Shown here: positions 44,128 through 53,481 of the stretch, piece by piece
Numbering within the stretch: the stretch's first letter is position 1
How the letters are laid out: the number at the start of each line of letters is the position of its first letter
Assembly: GCF_000582685.1 (NCBI RefSeq)
Contig: NZ_KK073768.1
Span: 3,366,454-3,430,453, forward strand
DNA length: 64,000 nt
DNA from: [Scytonema hofmanni] UTEX 2349
GTDB lineage: Bacteria; Cyanobacteriota; Cyanobacteriia; Cyanobacteriales; Nostocaceae
Direction: 5' to 3'
Notes under the pieces: model-generated
Database searches by the model: none
What the model was told of the DNA's origin: nothing
Seen by the model: the letters and a program-made list of their open reading frames with translations, nothing else
Position numbers and translations under genes: made by a program

Positions 44128-45720
44128 CTATTTACTAGAGACACCCCACCAAGCTAGAGCGAAAGGTTGAACAGATTCGTTTACCTTTTCGCGAAACTGG
44201 ACGCGGATTTTGTAATTGCCGGTAGCCGGAACAGGGCAGAAGATATGTTCTACACTATTAACTGGGCTAATGGAGGAGCAAACCACGCCTGAGTTAGAAT
44301 CTGAAGCATCAGCTTTGACTAGATACAAGTCGAGATTGTTCAAACCGCGATCGCGAAAATCCTCACTGACATCATATAATCCATTTTTATTTGCATCCTC
44401 TAGCTCTACCACCCGATCCCAAGCAAGAGTAACAGCAACAAAACTGCCTTGCACTAACGGCTTTGATAAGGTATAATCCACAGATGCCCCAGAATCCAAT
44501 GTCCGATAATCCCAACCAATTGCAGGCACGGCAGCAGATGGATTCCATTGACCGGGACTAAATTGCTGGTAGGCACGAAATGCATTTAAATGACCAGTTC
44601 CCATTTGTGGATCGAGAGCAATTTTTGGATCGCTATAAGCTTTTGAACTTAGCCAGTCGCCATTTTGTTTGTCAATTAGCGTCCGCGTCATTCCCAATCG
44701 CAAGCCATTACCAGTATCTTGAATTTTGTCTGCGGAATTTAGCAATACAGCTTTCATCACTTGATGACGGCGAGAAGCTATACTCCAGTTAGGTTGTTTT
44801 GTCCGCAGTTGTTTGTCACCAAATTCCTGTAACAACGCAACAGTACCCACTACATGAGGTGCTGCAAAACTCGTACCGGTGACTTTGTTGACTTTGCCAT
44901 CTGGATTGAATAAAGGAATGTTACTCCCAGGAGCAACTAAACTAATAGAAGGACGCCCATCAACATTAAACTCCTTTCCTGCTAGCCGAGTTGCCGCTCC
45001 TTCGTTAGCAGCAGCTAAATTGGAAACATCAACTTTATTAAAAATGTTTCCTCTGCGTGAAGAAAAAGCGACGTTGATTGCATTAAAATTGTCTGTAGGA
45101 ATAGGAATGCCCCCTTTGCCTTGGTTGCCAGCGATCGCATACACAACATCATGAACTCGACTAGACCAGTCAATACATAATGTTAGTAAAGCGTTACCGT
45201 CTAAAGTCGCTTCCGGTCGGGGATCGCGGGTCAGAGGTTCACCAAAACTAAAGTTAATCACACGGACATCACCACTATTTTGCATGGCTATGTGCTGCGC
45301 TGATAAACACTCTTCTGGCTGACCCATGTTTTTTGTAGAACCCACCGCAGATGAATACAGCCGCGCTCCTGGAGCTATTCCTGGTAAGGCTTTGTCTCGA
45401 CTAACTATCACACCAGCCACATTGTAAGCGTGGGGGTCAACACCACTATTTGATTTAGCCGGTCCATTGCGTAAAAATACTCCTGCTAAGGATACTACTG
45501 TATTTTTAGACACTGCTTTATCCCAGCCAAACTTTCCCGGACGCCCAATTTCCACCTGACCAATCGCAATTTTGCGACCAGTTAAGTTATATGGAGCTTT
45601 TTGTAATCTCAGAGCATCAATACCGTTAGTGCCGATGGAAGTAACTATAGCAGCTAGTGCCGGCGCACCAAAACAAGAAGCACTCAATCCCCAAATTATC
45701 CAGCTAAGTTTTTTGACCAT
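44128..45720 (-). CDS. Subtilisin-like (S8) peptidase, exported, with Glu at the Asp position
   Basis: A 530-residue exported S8-type peptidase. A signal peptide spans residues 1-24. The usual catalytic Asp (D-T/S-G) appears as IAIGQVEIG with Glu57. The histidine motif is DPHAYNVAG (His97) rather than HGTHVAG. The oxyanion Asn is in AIAGNQG (199) and the serine in GTSFAAPHV (284). After about residue 390 there is a beta-rich P-domain-like C-terminal region (LDLYLVKADASDSNSG; GNYKIRVQFR). The start at 45720 (ATG) is preferred to the TTG 6 bases upstream. It may cleave extracellular proteins. The altered triad makes activity uncertain. Confidence 0.85.
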   Translation of the reverse strand: MVKKLSWIIWGLSASCFGAPALAAIVTSIGTNGIDALRLQKAPYNLTGRKIAIGQVEIGRPGKFGWDKAVSKNTVVSLAGVFLRNGPAKSNSGVDPHAYNVAGVIVSRDKALPGIAPGARLYSSAVGSTKNMGQPEECLSAQHIAMQNSGDVRVINFSFGEPLTRDPRPEATLDGNALLTLCIDWSSRVHDVVYAIAGNQGKGGIPIPTDNFNAINVAFSSRRGNIFNKVDVSNLAAANEGAATRLAGKEFNVDGRPSISLVAPGSNIPLFNPDGKVNKVTGTSFAAPHVVGTVALLQEFGDKQLRTKQPNWSIASRRHQVMKAVLLNSADKIQDTGNGLRLGMTRTLIDKQNGDWLSSKAYSDPKIALDPQMGTGHLNAFRAYQQFSPGQWNPSAAVPAIGWDYRTLDSGASVDYTLSKPLVQGSFVAVTLAWDRVVELEDANKNGLYDVSEDFRDRGLNNLDLYLVKADASDSNSGVVCSSISPVNSVEHIFCPVPATGNYKIRVQFREKVNESVQPFALAWWGVSSK

Positions 45721-45755
45721 TGCCAATTATTAGTTGTTATTTGTTATTTATTAGT

Positions 45756-45880
45756 TGATGGGCATGGGGCATTGGGCATTGGGCATTGGGTATGGGGCAT
45801 TGGGTATGGGGAATAGGTAATAAAACGAAATTATCTCCTTGTCCCCTTGTCCCCTTGTCTCCTTGTCTCCCACTCTCCCA
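45756..45880. repeat. Heptamer repeats upstream of rpe
   Basis: (GGGCATT)n and (CCCCTTGT)n units. They produce an open frame extending rpe upstream to 45786, which is not a real N-terminus. Confidence 0.7.
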
Positions 45881-45953
45881 TCAAATCTATGAGCGCTGGG
45901 TCAAGATTTTGTTACAATGCCTACAGACGAGGACGCTTAATAAGCCACTAGCC

Positions 45954-46661
45954 ATGACCCAAAACCTATCTAAAAAGCCCATTGTAATTGCTCCATCTAT
46001 CTTATCAGCCGATTTTAGCCGTCTAGGAGACGAAATTCGCGCCGTAGACGCCGCTGGAGCAGATTGGATTCATGTTGATGTAATGGACGGTCGTTTTGTA
46101 CCTAATATTACGATAGGTCCTCTGGTTGTGGAGGCGATTCGCCCGGTGACGACAAAGCCTCTGGATGTCCACTTGATGATTGTGGAACCAGAAAAGTATG
46201 TTGAAGACTTTGCCAAAGCTGGGGCAGATCACATCTACGTTCATGCAGAACATAATGCTTCCCCTCACCTGCACCGTACTTTAGGTCAAATCAAAGAGCT
46301 TGGTAAGAAAGCTGGTGTTGTACTCAATCCTGGTAGCCCTCTAGAGCTAATTGAATATTGTTTGGAACTGTGCGATTTAGTGCTAATTATGAGTGTTAAC
46401 CCAGGCTTTGGCGGTCAAAGCTTCATTCCTGGAGTCGTACCGAAAATCCGCAAGCTGCGCTCGATGTGCGATGAACGCGGTTTAGACCCTTGGATTGAAG
46501 TAGATGGTGGACTGAAAGCTAATAATACTTGGCAGGTTTTGGAAGCTGGAGCAAATGCGATCGTTGCTGGTTCAGCTGTGTTTAACGCTCCTGATTATGC
46601 TGAAGCTATTAAAGCTATTCGCAACAGTAAGCGTCCTTCGCCAGAACTAGCAAAAGTCTAG
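45954..46661 (+). CDS. rpe: Ribulose-phosphate 3-epimerase
   Basis: A 235-residue epimerase interconverting ribulose-5-phosphate and xylulose-5-phosphate in the Calvin cycle and the oxidative pentose phosphate pathway. TIM-barrel motifs: IAPSILSADFSRLG, WIHVDVMDGRFVPNI, LDVHLMI, LIMSVNPGFGGQSF and IEVDGGLKANN, covering the metal and phosphate ligands. The ATG at 45954 matches the family start (MTQNLSKKPIVIAPSIL); the upstream part of the frame is repeat-derived. A clear terminator follows. Confidence 0.96.
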   Translation: MTQNLSKKPIVIAPSILSADFSRLGDEIRAVDAAGADWIHVDVMDGRFVPNITIGPLVVEAIRPVTTKPLDVHLMIVEPEKYVEDFAKAGADHIYVHAEHNASPHLHRTLGQIKELGKKAGVVLNPGSPLELIEYCLELCDLVLIMSVNPGFGGQSFIPGVVPKIRKLRSMCDERGLDPWIEVDGGLKANNTWQVLEAGANAIVAGSAVFNAPDYAEAIKAIRNSKRPSPELAKV

Positions 46662-46677
46662 TTTTATAGGTTCTTCT

Positions 46678-46709
46678 AAAGGCGTGTTGAAATTTCAGCA
46701 CGCCTTTTT
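46678..46709 (+). terminator. Rho-independent terminator of rpe
   Basis: AAAGGCGTG-TTGAAATTTCAG-CACGCCTTTTT: a near-continuous stem with a T-run, 17 bases after the rpe stop. Confidence 0.88.
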
Positions 46710-46722
46710 GATTTAATGTAAA

Positions 46723-46751
46723 GTAAAGACGTTCCGGCGGAACGTCTCTAC
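46723..46751. repeat. 29-bp palindrome copy with long flank
   Basis: GTAAAGACGTTCC, centre GGC, GGAACGTCTCTAC. It is followed by GGTAGGTAGGTTTTTATTA and AATTAAACGGACATGATAT, the same flank as in the array at 55135-55490. Confidence 0.88.
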
Positions 46752-46805
46752 GATGGTAGGTAGGTTTTTATTACTGTTAATTAAACGGACATGATATTAT
46801 TTCCC

Positions 46806-47672
46806 TCAAAACCGCAAAATCTGTTCAATCATGCGATTCGCTTGCGAAGCATAACCGCCGCCAAATAAATTAAAATGATTGAGAATATGATATAGGTTAT
46901 AAATAGTCTTTCTTTGTTCGTAACCTGCATCTAAAGCAAAGACTTCGTTGTAAGCATTGTAAAACGCTGCTGGAAACCCACCAAAAAGTTCCGTCATGGC
47001 AATATCAACTTCGCGATCGCCAAAATAAGTTGCTGGATCGAAAATCACCGGTTCTCCTGACACAGTACACCCAGCATTCCCCCCCCACAAATCACCATGC
47101 ACTAAGGAAGCTTGCGGTTGGTGTGATAATAACTCAGGTATAGCTGCTAGTAATTTTTCTTGTTGGGGAAAATTGCCACCGCGCCGGATTGCGAGTTTAA
47201 ATTGATACAAAAGTCGATGTTGAGCATAAAATTCTACCCAGTCTGCCGTCCAAGTATTAATTTGCGGCGTGGAACCGATGGTATTATTAATTTTCCAGCC
47301 CATACCTTGACTGCTAGTGTAGCAATGCATGGCAGCTAACTTGCGTCCCATCTCTTCCCAAGCAGAATTGCTATTACCTTTATCCATTTCCAGCCACTCC
47401 AAAACGATGTAGCTGGAATTATCTGCTATTCCCCAGCAAATTGGTTTGGGGACGCGTATGCTATTTGATTGCAGCATTTCTTGCAAACCCAGCGCTTCAG
47501 CTTCAAACATGGCAATTTGCGCTGCTTGGTTTAGCTTAACAAAGTAAGTGCGTTCGCCACTACTGACAGCATAACCTTGGTTGATGCATCCACCACTAAG
47601 CGATCGCCTATTCTGGTTCTCAAATTTTTCGCCAGTCACCTGGCTAATATCAGCATCAATTTTAGTCCACAT
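46806..47672 (-). CDS. Fructosamine kinase family protein
   Basis: A 288-residue fructosamine/ketosamine-3-kinase-like protein, which phosphorylates sugars linked to amines to reverse glycation. The kinase-like fold shows GGCINQGYAVSSGERTYFVKLN (abbreviated, catalytic Lys region), the brace LVHGDLWGGNAG (catalytic Asp) and IFDPATYFGDREVDIA (metal Asp). The frame opens at 47813, but the first 47 residues (YPLPFTLFPSLNPPLSP) are translated heptamer repeats, so the ATG at 47672 is chosen. Confidence 0.9.
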   Translation of the reverse strand: MWTKIDADISQVTGEKFENQNRRSLSGGCINQGYAVSSGERTYFVKLNQAAQIAMFEAEALGLQEMLQSNSIRVPKPICWGIADNSSYIVLEWLEMDKGNSNSAWEEMGRKLAAMHCYTSSQGMGWKINNTIGSTPQINTWTADWVEFYAQHRLLYQFKLAIRRGGNFPQQEKLLAAIPELLSHQPQASLVHGDLWGGNAGCTVSGEPVIFDPATYFGDREVDIAMTELFGGFPAAFYNAYNEVFALDAGYEQRKTIYNLYHILNHFNLFGGGYASQANRMIEQILRF

Positions 47673-47892
47673 TGTTTGATTGGGGAATGGAGTGGGAGAC
47701 AAGGGGGACAAGGGGGGATTTAAAGAGGGGAAAAGGGTAAAGGGTAAAGGGTAAAGGTATAGAAATAAAGAGTTATTTAAATCACTCATGATATTTTTTT
47801 CCCCCTTTCCCAATCATAGGCAGTTGCTACAACGCGGGGAACCCGCGCAACGCACTGCCTCCCCTTTCCCCCTCCTCAGATTGCCCCATGCC

Positions 47893-49167
47893 CTAAGCTG
47901 GTTTCATGACAACGACACCGTAAGCATCTGGGGAAAGATACTTTTGGGAAGCTTGCATTAAATCGGTTGCATTTTGTGCCTGAATGTGATTTGGATAATC
48001 AAAGGCTGGTTCTAAGTCTCCTACCATAGATTGATAGTAACCGTACAAACCAGCGCGATCGCTTGGTGTTTCGTTCCCAAAAATAAACCTGTTAGCGACA
48101 CGCTTTCGCACGCGCTCAATTTCTGATTCGGCGATGATTTCTGTTTGTAGCCTGCTAATATGTTGAGCGATCGCACTTTCCACGGCTGGCAAATTTTCTA
48201 CAGCACAATGGACGGAAATATAAAAAGTCCCCTGTAACCGATGGGTCATATTACTCACAGAAACCGAAGAAACCAATCCTCTTTCTTCGCGCAAATCTCG
48301 CACTAGCCTTGATGTGCGTCCATGTCCTAAAATTCCCGCTAAAACATCCAGCGCGTAAGTTTCATTTAACTTAATTAACCCCGGAACTCGCCAAATCATC
48401 ACCAAACGTGCTTGAGTTAGACTTTCATCCACATATTCTTGGCGGACAATTTCTGTAAATGGTAATTCTTGAGTAATTTCTAAATGCTGTTCGGGGGGGG
48501 TTATCCTGCCTTTTGCGGTAAATCCCCCGGCGACAATTTCAATTAATTCTTCTACTGGCAAATTACCTACAACCGCAGCTGTCATTGACTGTGGTTGATA
48601 CCACATAGCGTGAAAATCCCGCATTTGCTGCGCTTTTAGTTGAGAAATCACTGTTTCTGGTCCCAATACCGAACGCCGATAAGGTAGCTTATCAAAAGCC
48701 GTTTCCATCGCTCGTTGAAAGGTGCGCCGGCGAGGATTATCATCACTACGGCGAATTTCTTCTAAAACTACCAATCGCTCTCTTTCAAAAGCTTCGTCAG
48801 GAATACTGGCATTAGTTACTATATCAATTTGTAGTGGGGCTAGATCCGCAAAATCTTTGGGAGCAGTTGTCACATAGTAATGAGTATAATCTTGGCTGGT
48901 GGCAGCATTAGTAACAGCACCACGCTCTTCAATTTGACGTTCAAACTCGCCGCTACTTAGTCGCTCACTGCCTTTAAAAATCATATGCTCTAAAAAGTGA
49001 GCCATGCCGTTAATTGCATCTGATTCTACGGCTGAACCGACTTTAACCCACAAATTAAGGTTAACGGCTTCAATTGGCATTTGCTCTGCTACTATTGTCA
49101 ACCCGTTGGGCAAGATGTGCAGCTTTGGGGCATTGAGACGAGGAAAATTCAGCAGGGTTGAAGTCAT
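47893..49167 (-). CDS. M16 family zinc peptidase
   Basis: A 424-residue pitrilysin/MPP-type peptidase. The inverted zinc motif HFLEHMIFKGS (HxxEH) lies at about residues 58-68, with the distal Glu in VVLEEIRRSDD-type sequence. The C-terminal half carries the R/Y pair region (GLVSSVSVSNMTHRLQGTFYISV abbreviated as RGLVSSVSVSNMTHRL). Such proteins degrade transit peptides or small peptides in the periplasm or cytoplasm; no signal peptide is obvious here. Single gene; no partner inactive subunit is adjacent. Confidence 0.93.
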   Translation of the reverse strand: MTSTLLNFPRLNAPKLHILPNGLTIVAEQMPIEAVNLNLWVKVGSAVESDAINGMAHFLEHMIFKGSERLSSGEFERQIEERGAVTNAATSQDYTHYYVTTAPKDFADLAPLQIDIVTNASIPDEAFERERLVVLEEIRRSDDNPRRRTFQRAMETAFDKLPYRRSVLGPETVISQLKAQQMRDFHAMWYQPQSMTAAVVGNLPVEELIEIVAGGFTAKGRITPPEQHLEITQELPFTEIVRQEYVDESLTQARLVMIWRVPGLIKLNETYALDVLAGILGHGRTSRLVRDLREERGLVSSVSVSNMTHRLQGTFYISVHCAVENLPAVESAIAQHISRLQTEIIAESEIERVRKRVANRFIFGNETPSDRAGLYGYYQSMVGDLEPAFDYPNHIQAQNATDLMQASQKYLSPDAYGVVVMKPA

Positions 49168-49625
49168 TGGTGGTAAGGAAGTGAAAAGCTTTGTTACTTC
49201 TTCATTTTACGAGACGTGATGCTTAAAGCCTCCGTACTTCAGTCTGGGGGTATAAGGAAATTGTTGAATTCTAGGACTTATATAATCCGTGAAATCAACA
49301 CTTTTTAAGTTTTCTTTGGCACTTAATACCCGCAAAAAAAGTTTGTCATCCTTCTAAAGAAGGATTTTTCATGTTAATATAACTTAGTGAGAGTCGCAAT
49401 CTCAAGAACGAGAGCGATCGCATTCATTCCCTAATACATAAATCCTGTCATTAGATAACATATAATTGATTTTCCTGTAGATTACAGTAACATGTAATTT
49501 AGGTTTATGATAAACGTAAGTAATTTCATGTAGGAAAGTTTTTCTTTTCTTTTGCACTTTTTGCCAGATTTTTATCTGTTTTCGGTTTTCGGCTAACTTG
49601 TTAAATTCTTTAACCAACATTTGCA
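49168..49625. other. Intergenic region before the glycosyltransferase
   Basis: About 460 bases with divergent promoters presumed. A hairpin with T-run is present at 49348-49369. A GCCTCCGTACTTCAGTCTGG stretch near 49229 resembles the end of an IS200/IS605-type element, but no transposase is present. A 74-codon antisense frame is not convincing. Confidence 0.5.
49348..49369 (+). terminator. Hairpin with T-run
   Basis: ATCCTTCTAAAGAAGGAT is followed by TTTT. It is small but terminator-like, and is not adjacent to any gene end, so it may close an unannotated short transcript. Confidence 0.5.
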
Positions 49626-50798
49626 ATGTTTGTGAACAAAATGAAGGCTAATCTGCCCTTTGTTTCAGTTATTATTCCTGCTTACAACGCTGAGGCATTT
49701 ATTGGTCAGACACTAGAATCTGTCCTCTCGCAGACTTACGAAAATATTGAAGTGTTAGTAGTTGATGATGGTTCTAGAGATCGAACTGCGGAAATTGTAG
49801 CATCTTTTGCTCAAAAAGACAGTCGTGTAATTTTATTGAAACAGCAAAATGCTGGAGTTGCCGCAGCGCGTAATTTAGCAATAGAAAAGTCGAGAGGGGA
49901 ATATATTGCACCCCTGGACGCTGATGATATTTGGTATCCCTCTAAACTTGACAAACAAGTGCAATGCATATTAGAAGGAGGTTCATCTGTAGGATTAGTT
50001 TATGCCTGGTCATTATTTATTGACGAAGATGATGTAATTATCGGACAATATGCACCTTATGATTATTTGAACATTCACAGCGTACAGGGAGAAGTTTACC
50101 CAGCTATGCTGTTTAAGAACTTTATCGGCAACGCTAGTGCGCCATTGATTCGTCGAAGTTGTTTTGATAAAATTGGTGGTTACAACTGCGAACTTAAACA
50201 GCAAAATGCTCAAGGTTGCGAAGATTGGGATATCTACTTAAAAATTGCAGAATCTTATCAGTTTCGGGTTGTGCCTGAGTTTTTGATTGGTTATCGTCAA
50301 GTAAGTGTCAGTATGTCTAACAGTTGTAAGACAATGGCAAAGTCTTACAATCTAGTTATGGCAGATTTCCAAAAACGACATCCGGAAATTCCTAGTTATA
50401 TATATACTTGGTCTGCCAGTGCTTTTTACGTCTACCTTTCATGGAAAAGCAGAGCTTGCGGGGATTATTTGACTACTTTAGGATGGATATATAATGCTGT
50501 CAAACTAGATTATAGTCCGCTTTTGTTAAGACCAATTTATCAATGCATTATCGAATGTATTTTAAAAATCACATTTAAACCGATAACGTCTTTGATTTGG
50601 TCAGATCATCACTGTTGGTTGCAATTCTTAGAAAAATTTCAAATTGTCCGGAAAGTATCTGTTAATCCCAATATTACAGTTACTGAGATTCAGAGACAAA
50701 TGTATAAACCATACCAATACCCCACCAAACCTTACGCAAGAATTATGGGACAAAGATGGTTGCAAGTGTTACAGCTTTGCCAGACGATATATGACTGA
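49626..50798 (+). CDS. Family 2 glycosyltransferase
   Basis: A 390-residue protein with an N-terminal GT-A domain: VSVIIPAYNAEAFIGQTLES, VLVVDDGSRDRT, AGVAAARNLAIE and the metal-binding APLDADDIWYPSK (DxD type). Acceptor-side CEDWDIYLKI follows. The C-terminal 120 residues are less conserved. It should transfer a sugar from a nucleotide donor to a glycolipid or polysaccharide; donor and acceptor are unknown. No polysaccharide cluster surrounds it. The TA pair starts 35 bases after its stop. Start could be at codon 1 or codon 6. Confidence 0.88.
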   Translation: MFVNKMKANLPFVSVIIPAYNAEAFIGQTLESVLSQTYENIEVLVVDDGSRDRTAEIVASFAQKDSRVILLKQQNAGVAAARNLAIEKSRGEYIAPLDADDIWYPSKLDKQVQCILEGGSSVGLVYAWSLFIDEDDVIIGQYAPYDYLNIHSVQGEVYPAMLFKNFIGNASAPLIRRSCFDKIGGYNCELKQQNAQGCEDWDIYLKIAESYQFRVVPEFLIGYRQVSVSMSNSCKTMAKSYNLVMADFQKRHPEIPSYIYTWSASAFYVYLSWKSRACGDYLTTLGWIYNAVKLDYSPLLLRPIYQCIIECILKITFKPITSLIWSDHHCWLQFLEKFQIVRKVSVNPNITVTEIQRQMYKPYQYPTKPYARIMGQRWLQVLQLCQTIYD

Positions 50799-50833
50799 CA
50801 TCGATAGAATAGAATTACTAGGAGGCAATCGTG

Positions 50834-51079
50834 ATGTCACAAACCAATGCGATCGACAGTATTAACTCACTGCTCTCGAAGCTCCCTGAAGCACTCCAAG
50901 TCGAGGCATTGCACTATATTGAATACCTCGCCTCCCGCAGCACGAATCGACCCTTACCAGAAGTTCTCGAACCCCCAGCCCTAACCCAAAAGCGAAACGG
51001 CTTCGGCATTCTCAAAGGCAAAGTCACGATCGCCGATGACTTTGATGACCCGCTAGAAGAATTTGCCGATTACCAATAA
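50834..51079 (+). CDS. DUF2281-type antitoxin of a PIN toxin pair
   Basis: Eighty-one residues. The N-terminal helix-rich part (SINSLLSKLPEALQVEALHYIEYLA shortened: LSKLPEALQVEALHYIEYLA) matches DUF2281, followed by a flexible tail GFGILKGKVTIADDFDDPLEEF that typically inserts into the PIN toxin. The ATG at 50834 follows AGGAGG closely. It ends 3 bases before the toxin start. Confidence 0.85.
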   Translation: MSQTNAIDSINSLLSKLPEALQVEALHYIEYLASRSTNRPLPEVLEPPALTQKRNGFGILKGKVTIADDFDDPLEEFADYQ

Positions 51080-51082
51080 TTT

Positions 51083-51475
51083 ATGAACCTTCTGATCGAT
51101 ACTCACATTCTGATTTGGTATATTGCAGGACATCCCAAACTGAACAAAACCATGACTACTCTCCTAGAAGATACTGAGAACAACCTCTTTATGAGTGTTG
51201 CCAGCCTCTGGGAAATTGCGATTAAAATCGGCAAAGGTAAGCTGAATCTAGGCATTGAATTTCATGAATTGGAAATGATTTTAAATCAACTCAATATCCA
51301 AATTATTCCCATTCTATTTAGCGATCTCAATATTCATCTCACATTGCCGTCTCACCATTCTGATCCGTTCGACAGAATCATCATTTCCCAATCGATTAAC
51401 CAAAATTTAATTCTCATGAGTGCCGATTCAGAATTTAGTGCCTATCCGATACAGAATATCTGGTCAGAGCTTTGA
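51083..51475 (+). CDS. vapC: PIN-domain ribonuclease toxin (VapC-like)
   Basis: A 130-residue PIN toxin. Acidic metal-binding residues are visible: NLLIDTHILIW (Asp6), SLWEIAIK (Glu44), HSDPFDRIIISQ (Asp pair) and LMSADSEF (Asp). It should cleave RNA unless bound by the preceding antitoxin. The family is that of cyanobacterial DUF2281-linked toxins. Confidence 0.9.
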   Translation: MNLLIDTHILIWYIAGHPKLNKTMTTLLEDTENNLFMSVASLWEIAIKIGKGKLNLGIEFHELEMILNQLNIQIIPILFSDLNIHLTLPSHHSDPFDRIIISQSINQNLILMSADSEFSAYPIQNIWSEL

Positions 51476-51599
51476 TCCTTCCAGGCACTGCGTTGGAATG
51501 CGATCGCGGTTCGCTGGCTAAACTGGGTGAGCTATGATGTATTTTCCAGGTAGTATTGAAATGCAACTTCAAAGTCAAGCAAAAATTGCACACATTATT

Positions 51600-51628
51600 G
51601 TAGAGACGTGACCGTGGAGCGTCTCTAC
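51600..51628. repeat. Degenerate 29-bp palindrome copy
   Basis: GTAGAGACGTGAC, centre, GGAGCGTCTCTAC: both arms have changed near the centre and the stem is partly broken. Confidence 0.7.
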
Positions 51629-51725
51629 GGTTGTTGCATGACACTGGTTGCGCCTCAATGCAAATTTCCTATTTTCCTCAAATAATATAAAATTATTAAT
51701 ATTAAGAAATATGTCATAATTATTT

Positions 51726-53219
51726 ATGCCAAGCGATCGCGTCATCGTCATCGGTGCAGGAATCGGTGGACTCACTGCTGGGGCTTTATTAGCTCATAGA
51801 GGTTACAGCGTGTTAATTTTGGATCAAGCTCTCGTACCGGGAGGTTGTGCTTCTACCTTCAAACGCAAAGGATTTACCTTTGATGTGGGAGCAACTCAAG
51901 TAGCGGGGTTGGAACCAGGAGGTATTCACCACCGTATTTTCTCAGAATTAGAAATCGAGCTTCCCGAAGCGACTCCTTGCGATCCCGCTTGTGCGGTGTA
52001 TCTTCCTGGGGAGAAAACACCGATAAACGTTTGGCGTGATTTAGAAAAATGGCAAGAGGAACGGCAACGGCAATTTCCTGGTAGTGAACCATTCTGGCAA
52101 TTAATGGCAGCTTTATTTAAAGCTAGTTGGAAATTTCAAGGACGCGATCCGGTGCTACCACCGCGTAATATTTGGGATTTGTGGCAGTTGACTAAGGCAG
52201 TCCGGTCTGGTACATTAATTACCGTGCGTTACACTTTGTTTACGGTGGGCGATGCTTTACGAGCTTATAAATTAGGAAGCGATCGCCGTTTGCGGACATT
52301 TTTGGATCTGCAATTAAAGCTGTATTCTCAGGTGAATGCAGAAGAGACAGCATTACTTTATGCAGCGACAGCATTGAGTGTATCACAACTACCGCAAGGA
52401 TTGTTTCATCTTCAAGGTAGTATGCAAGTATTGAGCGATCGCTTAGTTTCAGCTTTAGAAAGAGACGGTGGTCAGTTGTTGATGCGGCATACTGTAGAAC
52501 AGATCGAAGTAAAGCATAACAAAGCTGTCGCCGTCGTCATTAAAAATCAGAAAACCGGCGAAGTCTGGAGAGAATCAGCCAATCATATAGTTGCAAATGT
52601 CACCGTACAGAACTTAGTGCAACTATTAGGTGAAAAAGCTCCTCGCGGGTATAAAAAGCGAACAAAAAATCTCCCACCCGCATCCGGTGCATTTGTAGTT
52701 TATTTAGGTGTAGATGAAAGCGCGATTCCTTCAGGATGCCCGCCCCATCTACAATTTATGTATAATGCCAATGGTGAGATAGGCGAGAATAATTCGTTAT
52801 TTGTTTCCGTCAGTCATGGGGGAGATGGTCGGGCACCGGAAGGTAAAGCAACAATTATTGCTTCTTCGTTTGTCGATCCGTTACCGTGGTGGGAGACTGA
52901 GGATTATGAAGAATTAAAACAAAGATATACAGAAGAAGCGATCGCTCGTCTTTCGCAATACTTCTACCTGAAACCAGAAACGATAATTCATGTAGAAGCA
53001 GCAACACCACGCACCTTTGCTAATTATACAGCACGCGATCGCGGTATTGTCGGCGGTATTGGTCAAAGAATATCCACTTTCGGTCCCTTTGGTTTCGCCA
53101 ATCGGACACCAATCAAGAATTTATGGTTAGTGGGAGACTCTACCCATCCAGGGGAAGGTACTGCTGGAGTAAGTTACTCAGCACTTACAGTAGTTAAGCA
53201 AATTGAAGCTCATACGTAG
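51726..53219 (+). CDS. crtD: Probable carotenoid C-3',4' desaturase (CrtI-family)
   Basis: A 497-residue CrtI-family FAD enzyme: VIVIGAGIGGLTAGALLAHRG at the N-terminus (FAD) and NLWLVGDSTHPGEGTAGVSYSA at the C-terminus, a pattern I associate with the cyanobacterial CrtD that desaturates the myxoxanthophyll precursor. CrtH (carotene isomerase) and CrtO are alternatives within the same family; the C-terminal HPGEGTAGVSYS favours CrtD. Substrate-side motifs are VPGGCASTFKRKGFTFDVGATQ. It is monocistronic. Confidence 0.72.
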   Translation: MPSDRVIVIGAGIGGLTAGALLAHRGYSVLILDQALVPGGCASTFKRKGFTFDVGATQVAGLEPGGIHHRIFSELEIELPEATPCDPACAVYLPGEKTPINVWRDLEKWQEERQRQFPGSEPFWQLMAALFKASWKFQGRDPVLPPRNIWDLWQLTKAVRSGTLITVRYTLFTVGDALRAYKLGSDRRLRTFLDLQLKLYSQVNAEETALLYAATALSVSQLPQGLFHLQGSMQVLSDRLVSALERDGGQLLMRHTVEQIEVKHNKAVAVVIKNQKTGEVWRESANHIVANVTVQNLVQLLGEKAPRGYKKRTKNLPPASGAFVVYLGVDESAIPSGCPPHLQFMYNANGEIGENNSLFVSVSHGGDGRAPEGKATIIASSFVDPLPWWETEDYEELKQRYTEEAIARLSQYFYLKPETIIHVEAATPRTFANYTARDRGIVGGIGQRISTFGPFGFANRTPIKNLWLVGDSTHPGEGTAGVSYSALTVVKQIEAHT

Positions 53220-53481
53220 TAACCACTTCAGTGGTTAAATATAGCGCTTTAGCGCTAACCACATATAACTAAGTATTTTTCGAGTGCGTTATGTGTAACG
53301 CACCCAACTACGCATCTTTTCTGACCGATGGGTAGTAGAAGTGTTACCCAAAACCCTTTGTAGAGACGCGATTTATCGCGTCTTCCGGTCATTTCCACGC
53401 CTATGTCTATTAATCAAAATACCACAATCATCGTAGAGACGTTCCGCCGGAACGTCTCTACAAAATCCTAACCCCTACATT
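53220..53481. repeat. Cluster of small palindromes
   Basis: AACCACTTCAGTGGTT, AGCGCTTTAGCGCT, an AGACGCGATTTATCGCGTCT copy (53360-53384) and a 29-bp palindrome (53433-53461) lie between two convergent genes. Confidence 0.75.

Noticed and set aside
49229..49250. IS200/IS605 end
   Set aside because: The resemblance is short, and there is no transposase or second end.
49402..49626. 74-codon minus-strand frame
   Set aside because: Lysine-rich low-information sequence in the promoter region of the glycosyltransferase.
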